From the NCBI GenBank assembly GCA_016288655.1, contig JAEEKX010000009.1, forward strand, positions 1 to 54,268: a stretch of 54,268 nt of DNA, read 5' to 3'. Source of the stretch: Bacteroidales bacterium (lineage in GTDB: Bacteria > Bacteroidota > Bacteroidia > Bacteroidales > WCHB1-69). The position numbers and the translations under genes were made by a program. The notes beneath the pieces are model-generated. The model saw nothing but the letters and a program-made list of their open reading frames with translations, ran no database searches and was not told the origin of the DNA. Positions 24,401-32,713 of this stretch are shown in pieces (positions within the stretch are counted from its first letter, which is position 1; each line of letters opens with the position of its first letter).

Positions 24401-26902
24401 ATGAGTAAGAACCTGATTATTGTTGAGTCTCCTGCGAAAGCAAAAACCATCCAAAAGTTTATCAGTAAAGACTATACAGTCATCTCCAGCAAGGGTCACG
24501 TACGTGATTTGCCCGAAAAAGACTTAGGCATCGAAGTTGATCACAATTTCCTTCCTCAATACCAAATCTTAGCCGAAAAAAAGAAATTGGTCGCTGACAT
24601 CAAGAAGTTGGTCAATGAAGCCGACACTGTTTGGCTCGCAACTGATGATGACCGCGAGGGAGAGGCCATTTCCTGGCATTTGATGCAAGCGGCCAGCATA
24701 CCGCCGGAGAAGACGAAACGCATTGTGTTTCACGAAATTACCAAAACCGCTATTGACAACGCATTGGCCAATCCCCGCCAGTTGGATGTGGATTTGGTGA
24801 ATGCCCAGCAGGCGCGCCGCATTCTCGACCGTTTGGTCGGCTTCGAGTTGTCGCCGGTGTTGTGGCGCAAGGTGCTGTGGCGCAAGGGCAAGCCGCAGTT
24901 GTCGGCGGGGCGCGTGCAGTCGGTCGCTGTCAAGTTGATCGTGGAGCGCGAGCGCAAGATCAACCAGTTCAAGACCACCTCCGCCTATCGGGTGGTGGGT
25001 CGTTTTTCGGCTGCCGCCAAGCAGGAGTTCGACGCCGAGTTGAACACCCGCTTTGATGCGAAGGAGGATGCCCGCGCTTTCCTGCAGCACTGTGTCGGCC
25101 AGTCGTTCCGCGCCGAGGCGGTGGAGAAAAGTCCGGGCAAAAAGGTGCCCGCCCCGCCGTTCACCACCTCCACCATGCAGCAGGAAGCCGCCCGCAAGTT
25201 GGGCTTCTCCGTCAGCAAGACCATGAGCGTGGCACAGCAACTCTACGAGGCCGGTTACATCACCTACATGCGTACTGACTCCGTGAACCTGTCGGATTTC
25301 GCCCTTGCGGCCGCCCAGGAGGAGATCGTGAACCTCTATGGTAAGGAGTATGCGAAGACCCGCAAATACCAGACCAAGTCGCTCGGCGCCCAGGAGGCGC
25401 ACGAAGCCATCCGACCCACTTCGATGGCCAACCACACCGTTCCCGGCGACAGTTTCGCCAAGCGGCTCTACGAGTTGATTTGGAAACGCACCCTTGCCTC
25501 GCAGATGAGCGATGCGAAGACCGAAAAGACCACCATCACCATTCCTGTGCCCGGGCGCGAGGAGAAGTTCGTGGCTACCGGCGAGGTCGTCCTCTTCCAG
25601 GGCTTTCTGAAAGTCTATATCGAATCGAAGGACGAGGAGGATGAGGAGGTGCGCGGACTGCTGCCCGCCGTGACCGTCGGCGATGCGCTGACCTACAGCG
25701 AGATCAAGGGTATCCAGAAGTTCGCCCAACCGCCCGTACGCTACACCGAAGCCAGTCTCGTGAAGAAACTCGAGGAACTCGGCATTGGCCGTCCTTCCAC
25801 CTACGCCCCCACCATCTCCACCATCCAAAAACGCGACTACGTGGTGCGCGAAAGCCGTCCCGGCGGCGAACGCGAGTACTGCCAACTTGTCCTCAAGGGC
25901 GGCAACATCAACGAAGAGACCAAGAAAGAGCGCTTCGGCAACGAGAAAGACAAACTCTTCCCCACCGACATCGGCATTGTGGTGAACGAGTATCTGCAAG
26001 AGAATTTCGACTCGATCATGGACTATAGTTTCACTGCCAAGGTGGAGAAGGAGTTCGACGACATCGCCGAAGGCCACATCCAGTGGCAGAAGATGTTGCA
26101 GTCGTTCTACACTGGCTTCCACGAATCCATCGACGACGCCCTCCTCAATTCGAAGAAGGCGAGCGGTGAGCGCCTGCTGGGCGAGCATCCGAAGACAGGC
26201 GAGAAGGTCTATGCCAAGTTGGGCAAGTTCGGTCCCATGGCGCAGATCGGCGATGGCAGCGACGATAAGAAACCGCGCTACGCCCGTCTCCGCCCCGACC
26301 AGTCCATCGAGAGCATCACCCTCGATGAGGCCATCGAACTCTTCAAACTGCCCCGCGTGGCCGGCCAATACGAAGAGAAGGACGTCACCCTCGGCGTCGG
26401 CCGCTTCGGGCCTTACATCAAGTTCGACAACAAGTTCGTGTCGGTACCCAAGGGCGAAGACCCCAACGACATCAGTCTGGAACGCTGCATCGAACTCATC
26501 GAGTTGAAACGGAAACAGGAGGTGGAACGCGCCCCCCGCATCATCGGCCAACTCGACGGCCAGGACATCACCGCCGCCGTCGGCCGCTTCGGCCCCTACC
26601 TCAAGTACGCCGACAAGAACTACACCCTCGAAAAGGGCACCATGATTGCCGACCTCACCTTGGAACAGGCCATTGACCATATCCGTAACTCCAAGAACAA
26701 GAACGTGTTGCGCAGTTTCCCCGAAGACGAGACCATCAAGGTGATGAACGGCCGCTATGGTGCTTACATCACCAACGGCACCGACAACTTCAAACTTCCC
26801 AAGGGAACCGAGGCAGAGACGCTCACCCTTGACGAGTGCCGGAACATCATCGCCAACACTACCCCGTCCGCCAAAAAGAGAACTTATAAAAAAAGCAAAT
26901 AA
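24401..26902 (+). CDS. topA: DNA topoisomerase I
   Basis: 833 residues from the ATG at 24401; an ATG two codons upstream (24395) is an equal alternative. Type IA topoisomerase that relaxes negative supercoils. The Toprim domain starts with KNLIIVESPAKAKTIQKFI and carries WLATDDDREGEAISWHL. Next comes SAGRVQSVAVKLIVERERKI, and the active-site Tyr is in GYITYMRTDSVNLS. EAHEAIRPTS and LGIGRPSTYAPTIS follow. The C-terminus has no zinc fingers but three Toprim C-terminal repeats (GRFGPYIKFDNKF, GRFGPYLKYADKNY, GRYGAYITNGTDNF), as in other Bacteroidetes. DPP IV follows 12 bases later. Confidence 0.95.
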   Translation: MSKNLIIVESPAKAKTIQKFISKDYTVISSKGHVRDLPEKDLGIEVDHNFLPQYQILAEKKKLVADIKKLVNEADTVWLATDDDREGEAISWHLMQAASIPPEKTKRIVFHEITKTAIDNALANPRQLDVDLVNAQQARRILDRLVGFELSPVLWRKVLWRKGKPQLSAGRVQSVAVKLIVERERKINQFKTTSAYRVVGRFSAAAKQEFDAELNTRFDAKEDARAFLQHCVGQSFRAEAVEKSPGKKVPAPPFTTSTMQQEAARKLGFSVSKTMSVAQQLYEAGYITYMRTDSVNLSDFALAAAQEEIVNLYGKEYAKTRKYQTKSLGAQEAHEAIRPTSMANHTVPGDSFAKRLYELIWKRTLASQMSDAKTEKTTITIPVPGREEKFVATGEVVLFQGFLKVYIESKDEEDEEVRGLLPAVTVGDALTYSEIKGIQKFAQPPVRYTEASLVKKLEELGIGRPSTYAPTISTIQKRDYVVRESRPGGEREYCQLVLKGGNINEETKKERFGNEKDKLFPTDIGIVVNEYLQENFDSIMDYSFTAKVEKEFDDIAEGHIQWQKMLQSFYTGFHESIDDALLNSKKASGERLLGEHPKTGEKVYAKLGKFGPMAQIGDGSDDKKPRYARLRPDQSIESITLDEAIELFKLPRVAGQYEEKDVTLGVGRFGPYIKFDNKFVSVPKGEDPNDISLERCIELIELKRKQEVERAPRIIGQLDGQDITAAVGRFGPYLKYADKNYTLEKGTMIADLTLEQAIDHIRNSKNKNVLRSFPEDETIKVMNGRYGAYITNGTDNFKLPKGTEAETLTLDECRNIIANTTPSAKKRTYKKSK

Positions 26903-26914
26903 AATCCCCGTCCC

Positions 26915-29098
26915 ATGAGAACCATCAAGCACCTTTTCGCCCTGCTGCTCGTGTTGTGCTGCACGGCCCTTCCCGCCCAGAAACAAGTCACTCTGGAGTC
27001 CATCTGGAAGTATTACCAGTTCTATCCCAGTTACATCCGCGGCTTCGAGTCGATGCCCAACAGCGACTACTACTCCGTCAAAGGCCTACTCGACATCTCC
27101 AAATACAGTTTTGAAACCGGAAAACTGGTGGAGGAAGTGCTCAACAACGACATGCTGAAGAAGGCCTCCGACGGCAAGATCACCATCAAGGACATCGACG
27201 AGTACTGCTTCGACCTCTCCTGCAGCAAGATACTCTTCTCTACCGAAGGCGAGAGCATCTATCGCCGATCCACACGGTCGAATTTTTTTGTCTATGACCT
27301 GAAAACCAACAAGTTGATTCCGGTTTCCGATGAAGAAAAGGGCAAACTCAACTTCGCCGACTTCTCCGCCGACGGCAACAAGGTGGCCTTCGTGCGCGAC
27401 TACAACCTCTTCTATGTCGATCTGCGCTCCGGCAAGGAGACCCAGATCACCTTCGACGGCAAGGAGAACGAGGTGCGCAACGGCTGGGCTGACTGGGTTT
27501 ATGAAGAGGAACTCAGCCAGGCAAAATACTTCACCTGGTCGCCCGACGGCAGCAAGATCGCCTTCCTCCGCTTCGACGAAAGCCAGGTGCGCGAGTTCTC
27601 GATGACGATGTGGGGCGAACTCTACCCCCAAGAGTACAAGTACAAATACCCCAAGGCCGGCGAGGACAACTCCGTGGTTGATATCTACGTTTATGACCTT
27701 GCGCAGAACAAATGCGAGCGCATCGACTTTCCCAAAGAGGATTGCTACTACCCGAGAATCTATTGGCTCTCCAATTCTACCGACCTTATCGTTTTGAAAA
27801 TGAATCGTTTACAAAACAAGGTCGAGTTCTACCGCTGCAATACGCTCAACCACACCAAGGAGGTCGTGCTGACCGACGAGAACGACTGTTGGATCGACAT
27901 TACCGACAACTACTACTTTTTGGACGACAACAAGACGGTGATTTTCCTGTCGGAGCGCGACGGCTACCGCCACATCTACAAGGCGGAGTTCGGGAAAGAG
28001 CCCGTGCAACTCACCTCTGGCAAGTACGAAGTGGCCGGCATCAGCGCGGTCAACTTCGCTAAGAAGACCATCTACTATCTCTCCAACGAGGTGGCCATCC
28101 CCAACCAGGATCTTTTCAGCATCTCTTTTGATGGAAAGAAGAAGAAGATGCTGACCGACGGCACGGGTTGGAACGACCCGACCTTCAACAGCAACGCCAA
28201 CTTCTATTGCAACGAGTACAGCAATGCCAACACCCCGCCGACCTATACGCTGCACAATGCGGCGGGCAAGAAACTCTATACCATTCAGGAGAACTCCGCC
28301 CTCAGCGCCAAGATGCAGGATTTCAACTTCACCCAGAAGGAACTCTTCACGCTCACCACATCCGAGGGCGTGGAGTTGAGTGCATGGATGATGAAGCCCG
28401 CCGACTTCGATCCGAACAAGAAGTATCCCGTCTTCATGTACGTGTATGGCGGTCCCGAGACGCCGCAGGTTCTCAACTCCTTCAACAGCCCGTTCGATTA
28501 CGCCTGGTACCAGATGCTGTGCCAGAAGGGCTACATCGTGGCCTGCGTTGACGGGCGCGGTACCGGCCGCCGTGGCGACGCCTTCACCAAAGTGATTTAC
28601 AAGCAGATGGGTAAGTACGAAGCCATCGACCAGATCGAGGCGGCCAAATACTTCCAGTCACTGCCGTATGTTGACAAGGACCGTATCGGCATCTGGGGAT
28701 GGAGCTTCGGCGGCTACCTCTCCGCGCTCTCCATGTTCAAGGGCGAGGGCACCTTCAAGATGGCCATCTCCGTGGCGCCCGTCACCAACTGGCGCTACTA
28801 CGACAACATCTACACCGAACGTTATCTGCAGAAGCCGCAGGACAACCCGTCGGGCTACGATGACAACTCACCCTGCTTCTTCGCCGACCAGTTGGAGGGC
28901 AAGTACCTGCTCATCCACGGCACTGCCGACGACAACGTCCACTTCCAGAACGCCATCGACTTGGTGACGCAACTCAACAAGGCCGGCAAGCAGTATGAGA
29001 TGTTCTTCTATCCCAACAAGAACCACTCCATCTACGGCGGCAACACGCGGTTGCACCTTTACCAGAAACTCACCGATTTCATTCTGGAGAATTTGTAA
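26915..29098 (+). CDS. Dipeptidyl peptidase IV (S9B)
   Basis: 727 residues. A signal peptide (LFALLLVLCCTALPAQ) sends it to the periplasm or outer face. An eight-blade beta-propeller (residues ~40-480) precedes the alpha/beta hydrolase domain. The catalytic triad is Ser597 in GWSFGGYLS, Asp672 in HGTADDNVHF and His704 in NKNHSIYGG. A Glu-rich pair near GWADWVYEEELS corresponds to the N-terminus-binding glutamates of DPP IV. It cleaves X-Pro or X-Ala dipeptides from peptide N-termini, a common nutrient route in peptide-using Bacteroidales. Probably co-transcribed with topA. Confidence 0.93.
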   Translation: MRTIKHLFALLLVLCCTALPAQKQVTLESIWKYYQFYPSYIRGFESMPNSDYYSVKGLLDISKYSFETGKLVEEVLNNDMLKKASDGKITIKDIDEYCFDLSCSKILFSTEGESIYRRSTRSNFFVYDLKTNKLIPVSDEEKGKLNFADFSADGNKVAFVRDYNLFYVDLRSGKETQITFDGKENEVRNGWADWVYEEELSQAKYFTWSPDGSKIAFLRFDESQVREFSMTMWGELYPQEYKYKYPKAGEDNSVVDIYVYDLAQNKCERIDFPKEDCYYPRIYWLSNSTDLIVLKMNRLQNKVEFYRCNTLNHTKEVVLTDENDCWIDITDNYYFLDDNKTVIFLSERDGYRHIYKAEFGKEPVQLTSGKYEVAGISAVNFAKKTIYYLSNEVAIPNQDLFSISFDGKKKKMLTDGTGWNDPTFNSNANFYCNEYSNANTPPTYTLHNAAGKKLYTIQENSALSAKMQDFNFTQKELFTLTTSEGVELSAWMMKPADFDPNKKYPVFMYVYGGPETPQVLNSFNSPFDYAWYQMLCQKGYIVACVDGRGTGRRGDAFTKVIYKQMGKYEAIDQIEAAKYFQSLPYVDKDRIGIWGWSFGGYLSALSMFKGEGTFKMAISVAPVTNWRYYDNIYTERYLQKPQDNPSGYDDNSPCFFADQLEGKYLLIHGTADDNVHFQNAIDLVTQLNKAGKQYEMFFYPNKNHSIYGGNTRLHLYQKLTDFILENL

Positions 29099-29145
29099 GA
29101 GAAGTTAAAGAAAAGAGTTGCTTTCTGCACAAAGCAAAATACTTC

Positions 29146-29153
29146 TATTTTTG
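29146..29153 (+). promoter_or_regulatory. Orphan -7 box TATTTTTG after DPP IV
   Basis: Matches TAnnTTTG about 50 bases after the DPP IV stop, with no -33 box at the right distance and no clear gene behind it before the tandem repeats. It may be a relic or may drive transcription into the repeats. Confidence 0.3.
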
Positions 29154-29280
29154 CTCAACGCAGAAAGCAGATGCGGGAAAAATCATTGTACCATTGTTGG
29201 GAGAAGAGATTGTTGAATTAATACAAGTAAGTATAATTCAATCAATTACAAGTATAGTTATTGTTTTTAATTTGAAACTA

Positions 29281-30020
29281 TAGTAATCGTGCCGTTGGCA
29301 CGCCATTTGTCAGAGTCTCTCAGTTGCGTACCTTCGGCACGCTGGTTATAGGTTGGTGCTTTGTGCCCTGCACAGCGCTGCGCTTGTGCAGGGTTACGGG
29401 AATTTCGTGCCTTCGGCACGAAGAGACCGAGATGGCAGTCTTGCGCCTGGAGTACCGGCGTGCCGGAGGCACGCCATCCGCGTAACCCCGTACGCAGTGC
29501 GGGATGAGAGCGACACATCTCGCGCATGCGTGCCGGAGGCACGTTACAGATATACTATAAGTTGCGTGCCTTCGGCACGCTGGTTATAGGTTGGTGCTTT
29601 GTGCCCTGCACGGCGCTGCGCTTGTGCAGGGTTACGGGAATTTCGTACCTTCGGCACGAAGAGTCCGAGATGGCAGTCCCACACCTGGAGTACCTGCGTG
29701 CCGGAGGCACGCCATCCGCGTAACCCCGTACGCAGTGCGGGATGAGAGCGACACACCGTGCACATGCGTGCCGGAGGCACGCTACAGATATACTATAAGT
29801 TGCGTACCTTCGGCACGCTGGTTATAGGTTGGCGCTTTGTACCCTGCACAAGCGTAGCGCTGTGCAGGGTTACGGGAATTTCGTGCCTTCGGCACGAAGA
29901 GACCGAGATGGCAGTCTTGCGTCCTCCTTTCGCTGAGTACAAGCGTGAAAGCACGCCATCTCCGTACCCCCGCACGCGGGGTCGGTGCAACACACCGCTC
30001 ACTGCTTTCACAGCGATACC
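29281..30020. repeat. Three-copy 238-bp tandem repeat with nested hairpins
   Basis: Near-identical units begin at about 29323, 29561 and 29799. The same landmark (GCTGGTTATAGG) recurs at 29341, 29579 and 29817, a period of exactly 238. The third unit diverges after about 130 bases. Each unit holds several short hairpins: CGTGCC-TTC-GGCACG, TTCGTGCC-TTC-GGCACGAA, CGTGCC-GGA-GGCACG (twice) and the longer CCCTGCAC...GTGCAGGG. Reading frames run through the units but lack any protein-like character, so this is read as non-coding repeat. It fills most of the 1.17-kb gap between DPP IV and the ORF6N gene. Confidence 0.85.
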
Positions 30021-30022
30021 TC

Positions 30023-30345
30023 CATCCCCACCCCCCAAAACTCCGAAATCAAAATTTTCTCTGCAAAAAAATGGCAGAACAAAAATGGTACTTTTTTACC
30101 CGTTTGTGATTTCGTATGAAAAAATGGCAATTTTTTAGCCAAAACACACCATTTTATCTTTTTGATTTTCAATAAAATATTTTTCAACACCCCTTGAAAA
30201 TGACCTTCCCGTTGTTGTATATTTGCACTCGTTAACTCATTTCATTTTCTAACCAAATCTAAAAAATCATGAAGCAACAAGAAATTGTTCCCAACGTGGA
30301 AGAAAAAATCATCACCCTGCGCAACCAGCAGGTGATTCTCGACTG
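30023..30345 (+). repeat. Duplicated block, copy 1 (promoter region and ORF6N start)
   Basis: This stretch recurs with high identity 1,342 bases downstream (31367-31682). It contains the motif CTCCGAAATCAAAATTTTC, an AT-rich segment, a promoter and the first ~25 codons of an ORF6N gene. A third, shorter match to its first part lies at 32342-32403. Confidence 0.8.
30194..30225 (+). promoter_or_regulatory. Promoter TTG-N21-TATATTTG, ORF6N copy 1
   Basis: -33 TTG at 30194-30196 and -7 TATATTTG at 30218-30225, identical to the promoter of copy 2. Confidence 0.6.
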
Positions 30346-30655
30346 CGACGTTGCCGAATTGTACGGCGTGGCAACAAAGGAAATCAACCAAGCTGTCCGC
30401 AACAATCCTGAAAAATTCCCCGAAGGCTATATCTTCAAACTTGATAATCAGGAGATTATTTCTTTAAGGTCAAAAATTTTGACCTTAAAGAATTCTGGTA
30501 GAGGTCAACACACAAAGTATCCTCCCAAAGCCTTTACCGAGAAAGGTCTCTATATGCTGGCCACCATTCTGAAACCTTTTGTGCTTAAGAGGACGATTTC
30601 AGAAAAAATAGTATTTTTGCAGAAAATTTCTGACAATGGAACGAACCGTATTTAA
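30269..30655 (+). pseudogene. Truncated ORF6N-domain gene (copy 1)
   Basis: Residues 1-~102 match the intact ORF6N protein at 31611 (KQQEIVPNVEEKIITLRNQQVIL, AELYGV, EKGLYMLATILK). From base ~30575 the DNA is unrelated: the frame continues into PFVLKRTISEKIVF and stops, and this tail covers the promoter of the following toxin-antitoxin pair. The C-terminal coiled region of the intact copy is missing. ORF6N is a DNA-binding domain from phage antirepressor-like proteins. It is interpreted as an ORF6N gene cut by recombination or insertion. Whether the short hybrid protein is made is unknown. Confidence 0.75.
30612..30619 (+). promoter_or_regulatory. -7 box TATTTTTG for the PIN module
   Basis: Lies just past the homology break in the ORF6N gene, 17 bases before the antitoxin ATG, so the inserted DNA brought its own promoter. 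No -33 box was found. Confidence 0.5.
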
Positions 30656-30854
30656 TAGTGCCCAATTGGAGATTCTCAATTTAATGGCATACGCCAAGTC
30701 GAAAGAGACTCTGTCGGATTTAAAGCAAGCCATTTCTGATTTTTTTGCACAAAAAGTGGATGAAGAGATCGACAGAATGTGGCAAAATGGCGATTTGAAC
30801 GATGAGCGTGTGGAGTCGTTTAGAAATCTTCATGAAAGAACCCCCTATAAATAA
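30636..30854 (+). CDS. Probable antitoxin of a PIN-type toxin-antitoxin pair
   Basis: 72 residues, largely helical and charged: QLEILNLMAYAKSKETLSDLKQAISDFFAQKVDEEIDRMWQNGDL. I do not recognise a DNA-binding fold. Its size and its place directly before a PIN-domain gene (6 bases to that gene's ATG) fit an antitoxin. Small genes of this kind commonly precede PIN toxins in Bacteroidetes. Function is inferred from context only. Confidence 0.6.
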   Translation: MERTVFNSAQLEILNLMAYAKSKETLSDLKQAISDFFAQKVDEEIDRMWQNGDLNDERVESFRNLHERTPYK

Positions 30855-30860
30855 TTGGGT

Positions 30861-31280
30861 ATGGACAACATCGTTCTGGACACGAACTGCCTTTTGATGT
30901 GCGTATCGTCAAAAAACAAATATCACAGAATTTGGCAAAGTTTTCTAGCAGGTGATTTCGTGCTCTGTGTTAGCAATGAAATCATTGAGGAATACCACGA
31001 GGTTCTCGCTAGAAACTTAAGCCAACATATAGCGGATGCTGTTCTATATACCATTCTCACAAGGAAAAATGTATGGAAATTGGATCCTCATTATCGTTTT
31101 CATCTGATCACTGCTGATGAAGATGACAATAAGTTTGTAGATTGTGCGATTGCGGCCAATGCGAAATGTATTGTCACAGAAGACAAGCATTTCGCTGTGC
31201 TCAAACAGGTTGAGTTTCCCAAAATAGCCGTGGTGGGCATTGATGAATTTGTACAGACACTGAGCAAAAATGTCAACTGA
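30861..31280 (+). CDS. PIN-domain toxin (putative ribonuclease)
   Basis: 139 residues from the ATG at 30861. PIN-fold acidic residues are in place: NIVLDTNCLLM (first Asp), SNEIIEEYHEVL (Glu), DNKFVDCAIAANAKCIVTEDKHF (Asp, plus the TED motif). This is the putative-toxin PIN_3 type, a metal-dependent RNase usually neutralised by the gene before it. It has its own promoter with the antitoxin and ends just before the second copy of the duplicated block. The pair looks imported into the ORF6N locus. Confidence 0.85.
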   Translation: MDNIVLDTNCLLMCVSSKNKYHRIWQSFLAGDFVLCVSNEIIEEYHEVLARNLSQHIADAVLYTILTRKNVWKLDPHYRFHLITADEDDNKFVDCAIAANAKCIVTEDKHFAVLKQVEFPKIAVVGIDEFVQTLSKNVN

Positions 31281-31610
31281 CATTTCCCTCTCTTTTCTAT
31301 TGATGATTTTCCTCTCCTCCCTTCCTCCCGCCCCTCCGTTTGCGGCGGAACCACCATCCTTGCACCCTCACCACCCCAAAAACTCCGAAATCAAATTTTT
31401 CTCTGCAAAAATCTGGCAGAAGAAAAACGGCACTTTTTTGCCCGTTTGTGATTTCGTATGAAAAAATGGCAATTTTTTTATCAAAACATGCCATTTTATC
31501 TTTTTGATTTTCAATAAAATATTTTTCAACAACCCTTGAAAATGACCTTCCCGTTGTTGTATATTTGCACTCGTTAACTCATTTCATTTTCTAACCAAAT
31601 CTAAAAAAAC
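31281..31610. other. Intergenic region between PIN toxin and ORF6N copy 2
   Basis: 330 bases without a gene. The first ~85 bases are a pyrimidine-rich stretch. The rest (from 31367) is copy 2 of the duplicated block with its promoter. Confidence 0.7.
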
Positions 31611-31682
31611 ATGAAACAACAAGCAATTGTTCCCAACGTGGAAGAAAAAATCATCACCCTGCGCAACCAGCAGGTAATTCTG
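31367..31682 (+). repeat. Duplicated block, copy 2
   Basis: Second copy of 30023-30345, offset 1,342 bases, with small differences mainly near the left end. Includes an identical promoter core and the start of the intact ORF6N gene. Confidence 0.8.
31536..31567 (+). promoter_or_regulatory. Promoter TTG-N21-TATATTTG, ORF6N copy 2
   Basis: -33 TTG at 31536-31538 and -7 TATATTTG at 31560-31567, 44 bases before the ATG at 31611. Confidence 0.6.
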
Positions 31683-32231
31683 TCCAATCATGTGGCGGAA
31701 CTCTATGGAGTTGAAACACGCGAGATCAATCAGGCAGTGAAAAACAACCCCGATAAATTTCCGGAGGGTTATATCATCGAACTCAACAAGAAGGAAAAAG
31801 AGGAGGTTATCAAAAATTTTGATAACCTCGGAAATCTGTTGTATTCACCTGCGCCACCCAAGGCCTTCACTGAAAAGGGTCTCTACATGCTGGCCACCAT
31901 TCTGAAAAGTCCGGCGGCGGTGCAGACTACCATCGCCATTGTGGAGGCATACGCCAAACTGAAGGAACTGTCGCGCGTGATTGTAGAGATTCCTCAACAA
32001 GAAGATGATACTGTAGTACAGAAAAAGCTGCTTCATCGTGGCAGCCAACTGGTGGAAGACCTCATCACGGATATGCTTCCCAAAAAGAGCACCGAGACCT
32101 CCTATGAGCTGGACCTTGCCATGTTCAAGCTCCGCCATTCGGTGCGGCGAGAAAATGACGAGAAGGTCAAGCATTTGGAGAAAGAAGTGGAGCAGCTGCG
32201 GAAACTGTTGGAAGACAGCAATGAAGCGTGA
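31611..32231 (+). CDS. ORF6N-domain protein (phage antirepressor-like)
   Basis: 206 residues. ORF6N domain at ~5-105 (VEEKIITLRNQQVILSNHVAELYGVETREINQAVKNNPDKFPEGYI, then PPKAFTEKGLYMLATILKS). A helical linker and a C-terminal coiled coil follow (RRENDEKVKHLEKEVEQLRKLLED). ORF6N occurs in phage and plasmid proteins that probably bind DNA; the host role is unknown. The gene ends inside a RhuM-like remnant in another frame (from 32221), so the C-terminus may itself be a recombination junction. Confidence 0.85.
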   Translation: MKQQAIVPNVEEKIITLRNQQVILSNHVAELYGVETREINQAVKNNPDKFPEGYIIELNKKEKEEVIKNFDNLGNLLYSPAPPKAFTEKGLYMLATILKSPAAVQTTIAIVEAYAKLKELSRVIVEIPQQEDDTVVQKKLLHRGSQLVEDLITDMLPKKSTETSYELDLAMFKLRHSVRRENDEKVKHLEKEVEQLRKLLEDSNEA

Positions 32232-32319
32232 TAGGACTGTCATTACAAGGCACATCAACAATATTTTCAACGAGGAGGAACTAGATTTCGAAAGTAATGA
32301 GCATTTTTTGCACACAGAA
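32221..32319 (+). pseudogene. RhuM-family remnant
   Basis: One frame reads KRDRTVITRHINNIFNEEELDFES and then EHFLHTE. This resembles the RhuM (virulence RhuM) helix-turn-helix region, typically S-x-HINNIFKEGELD followed by LHIA. Only about 33 codons remain, without the YNLDVIISVGYR motif that should follow. It overlaps the last codons of the ORF6N gene, then gives way to the CTCC-AAATCAATATTTTC repeat motif. Confidence 0.55.
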
Positions 32320-32713
32320 CGCTGGACCGCCCCAAATAATTGCACCGCATCTTCCCCAAACTCCAAAATCAATATTTTCTCTGCAAAAAAATGGCGGAAG
32401 AAAAACGTCTGTGGGCATGCCCGTTACATTCCTGCCGCTTTCCACACACTCCATTCCCTTCCCCATTGGGAATGGGCAAGGGGTAAAATAGTTTTATTAA
32501 AACTACAAATATTTGATTATCATTAAATTATAAAAATTTACCTGCAAAAATCGTGCGAGCATCAATTGGACGGGATGTTTTTGAAAAGAAAGATGTATTT
32601 TTGCACTGTCTTTTCACCCCACCCCAACCCCAGGAAAAGACGCTCATCTTGACTATTGAAACCTCATCTCTTCCAAAACAGATCAACCCATTTCCAAACA
32701 AAAATTTTACAAA
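32232..32713. other. Intergenic region with repeat motif copy 3
   Basis: 482 bases. After the RhuM remnant it holds a third partial copy of the duplicated-block motif (about 32342-32403), then AT-rich DNA with a small inverted repeat (TTCCC...GGGAA near 32456-32471) and the promoter of the next gene. No intact gene seen. Confidence 0.6.
32596..32603 (+). promoter_or_regulatory. -7 box TATTTTTG for the 32714 gene
   Basis: Match to TAnnTTTG, with a leader of about 110 bases to the ATG. Confidence 0.5.

Noticed and set aside
24569-26986. An 805-codon open frame on the minus strand opposite topA
   Set aside because: Antisense shadow of a fully conserved topA; no motif or start signal of its own.
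29174-29280. Frame reading GKIIVPLLGEEIVELIQV after DPP IV
   Set aside because: Looks protein-like for about 18 residues, but has no in-frame start and no recognised family; too short to call.
29353-29827. Recurring open frames (about 78 codons) inside the 238-bp repeats
   Set aside because: They repeat because the DNA repeats; hairpin-rich, frame-insensitive DNA with no start signal. Treated as non-coding.
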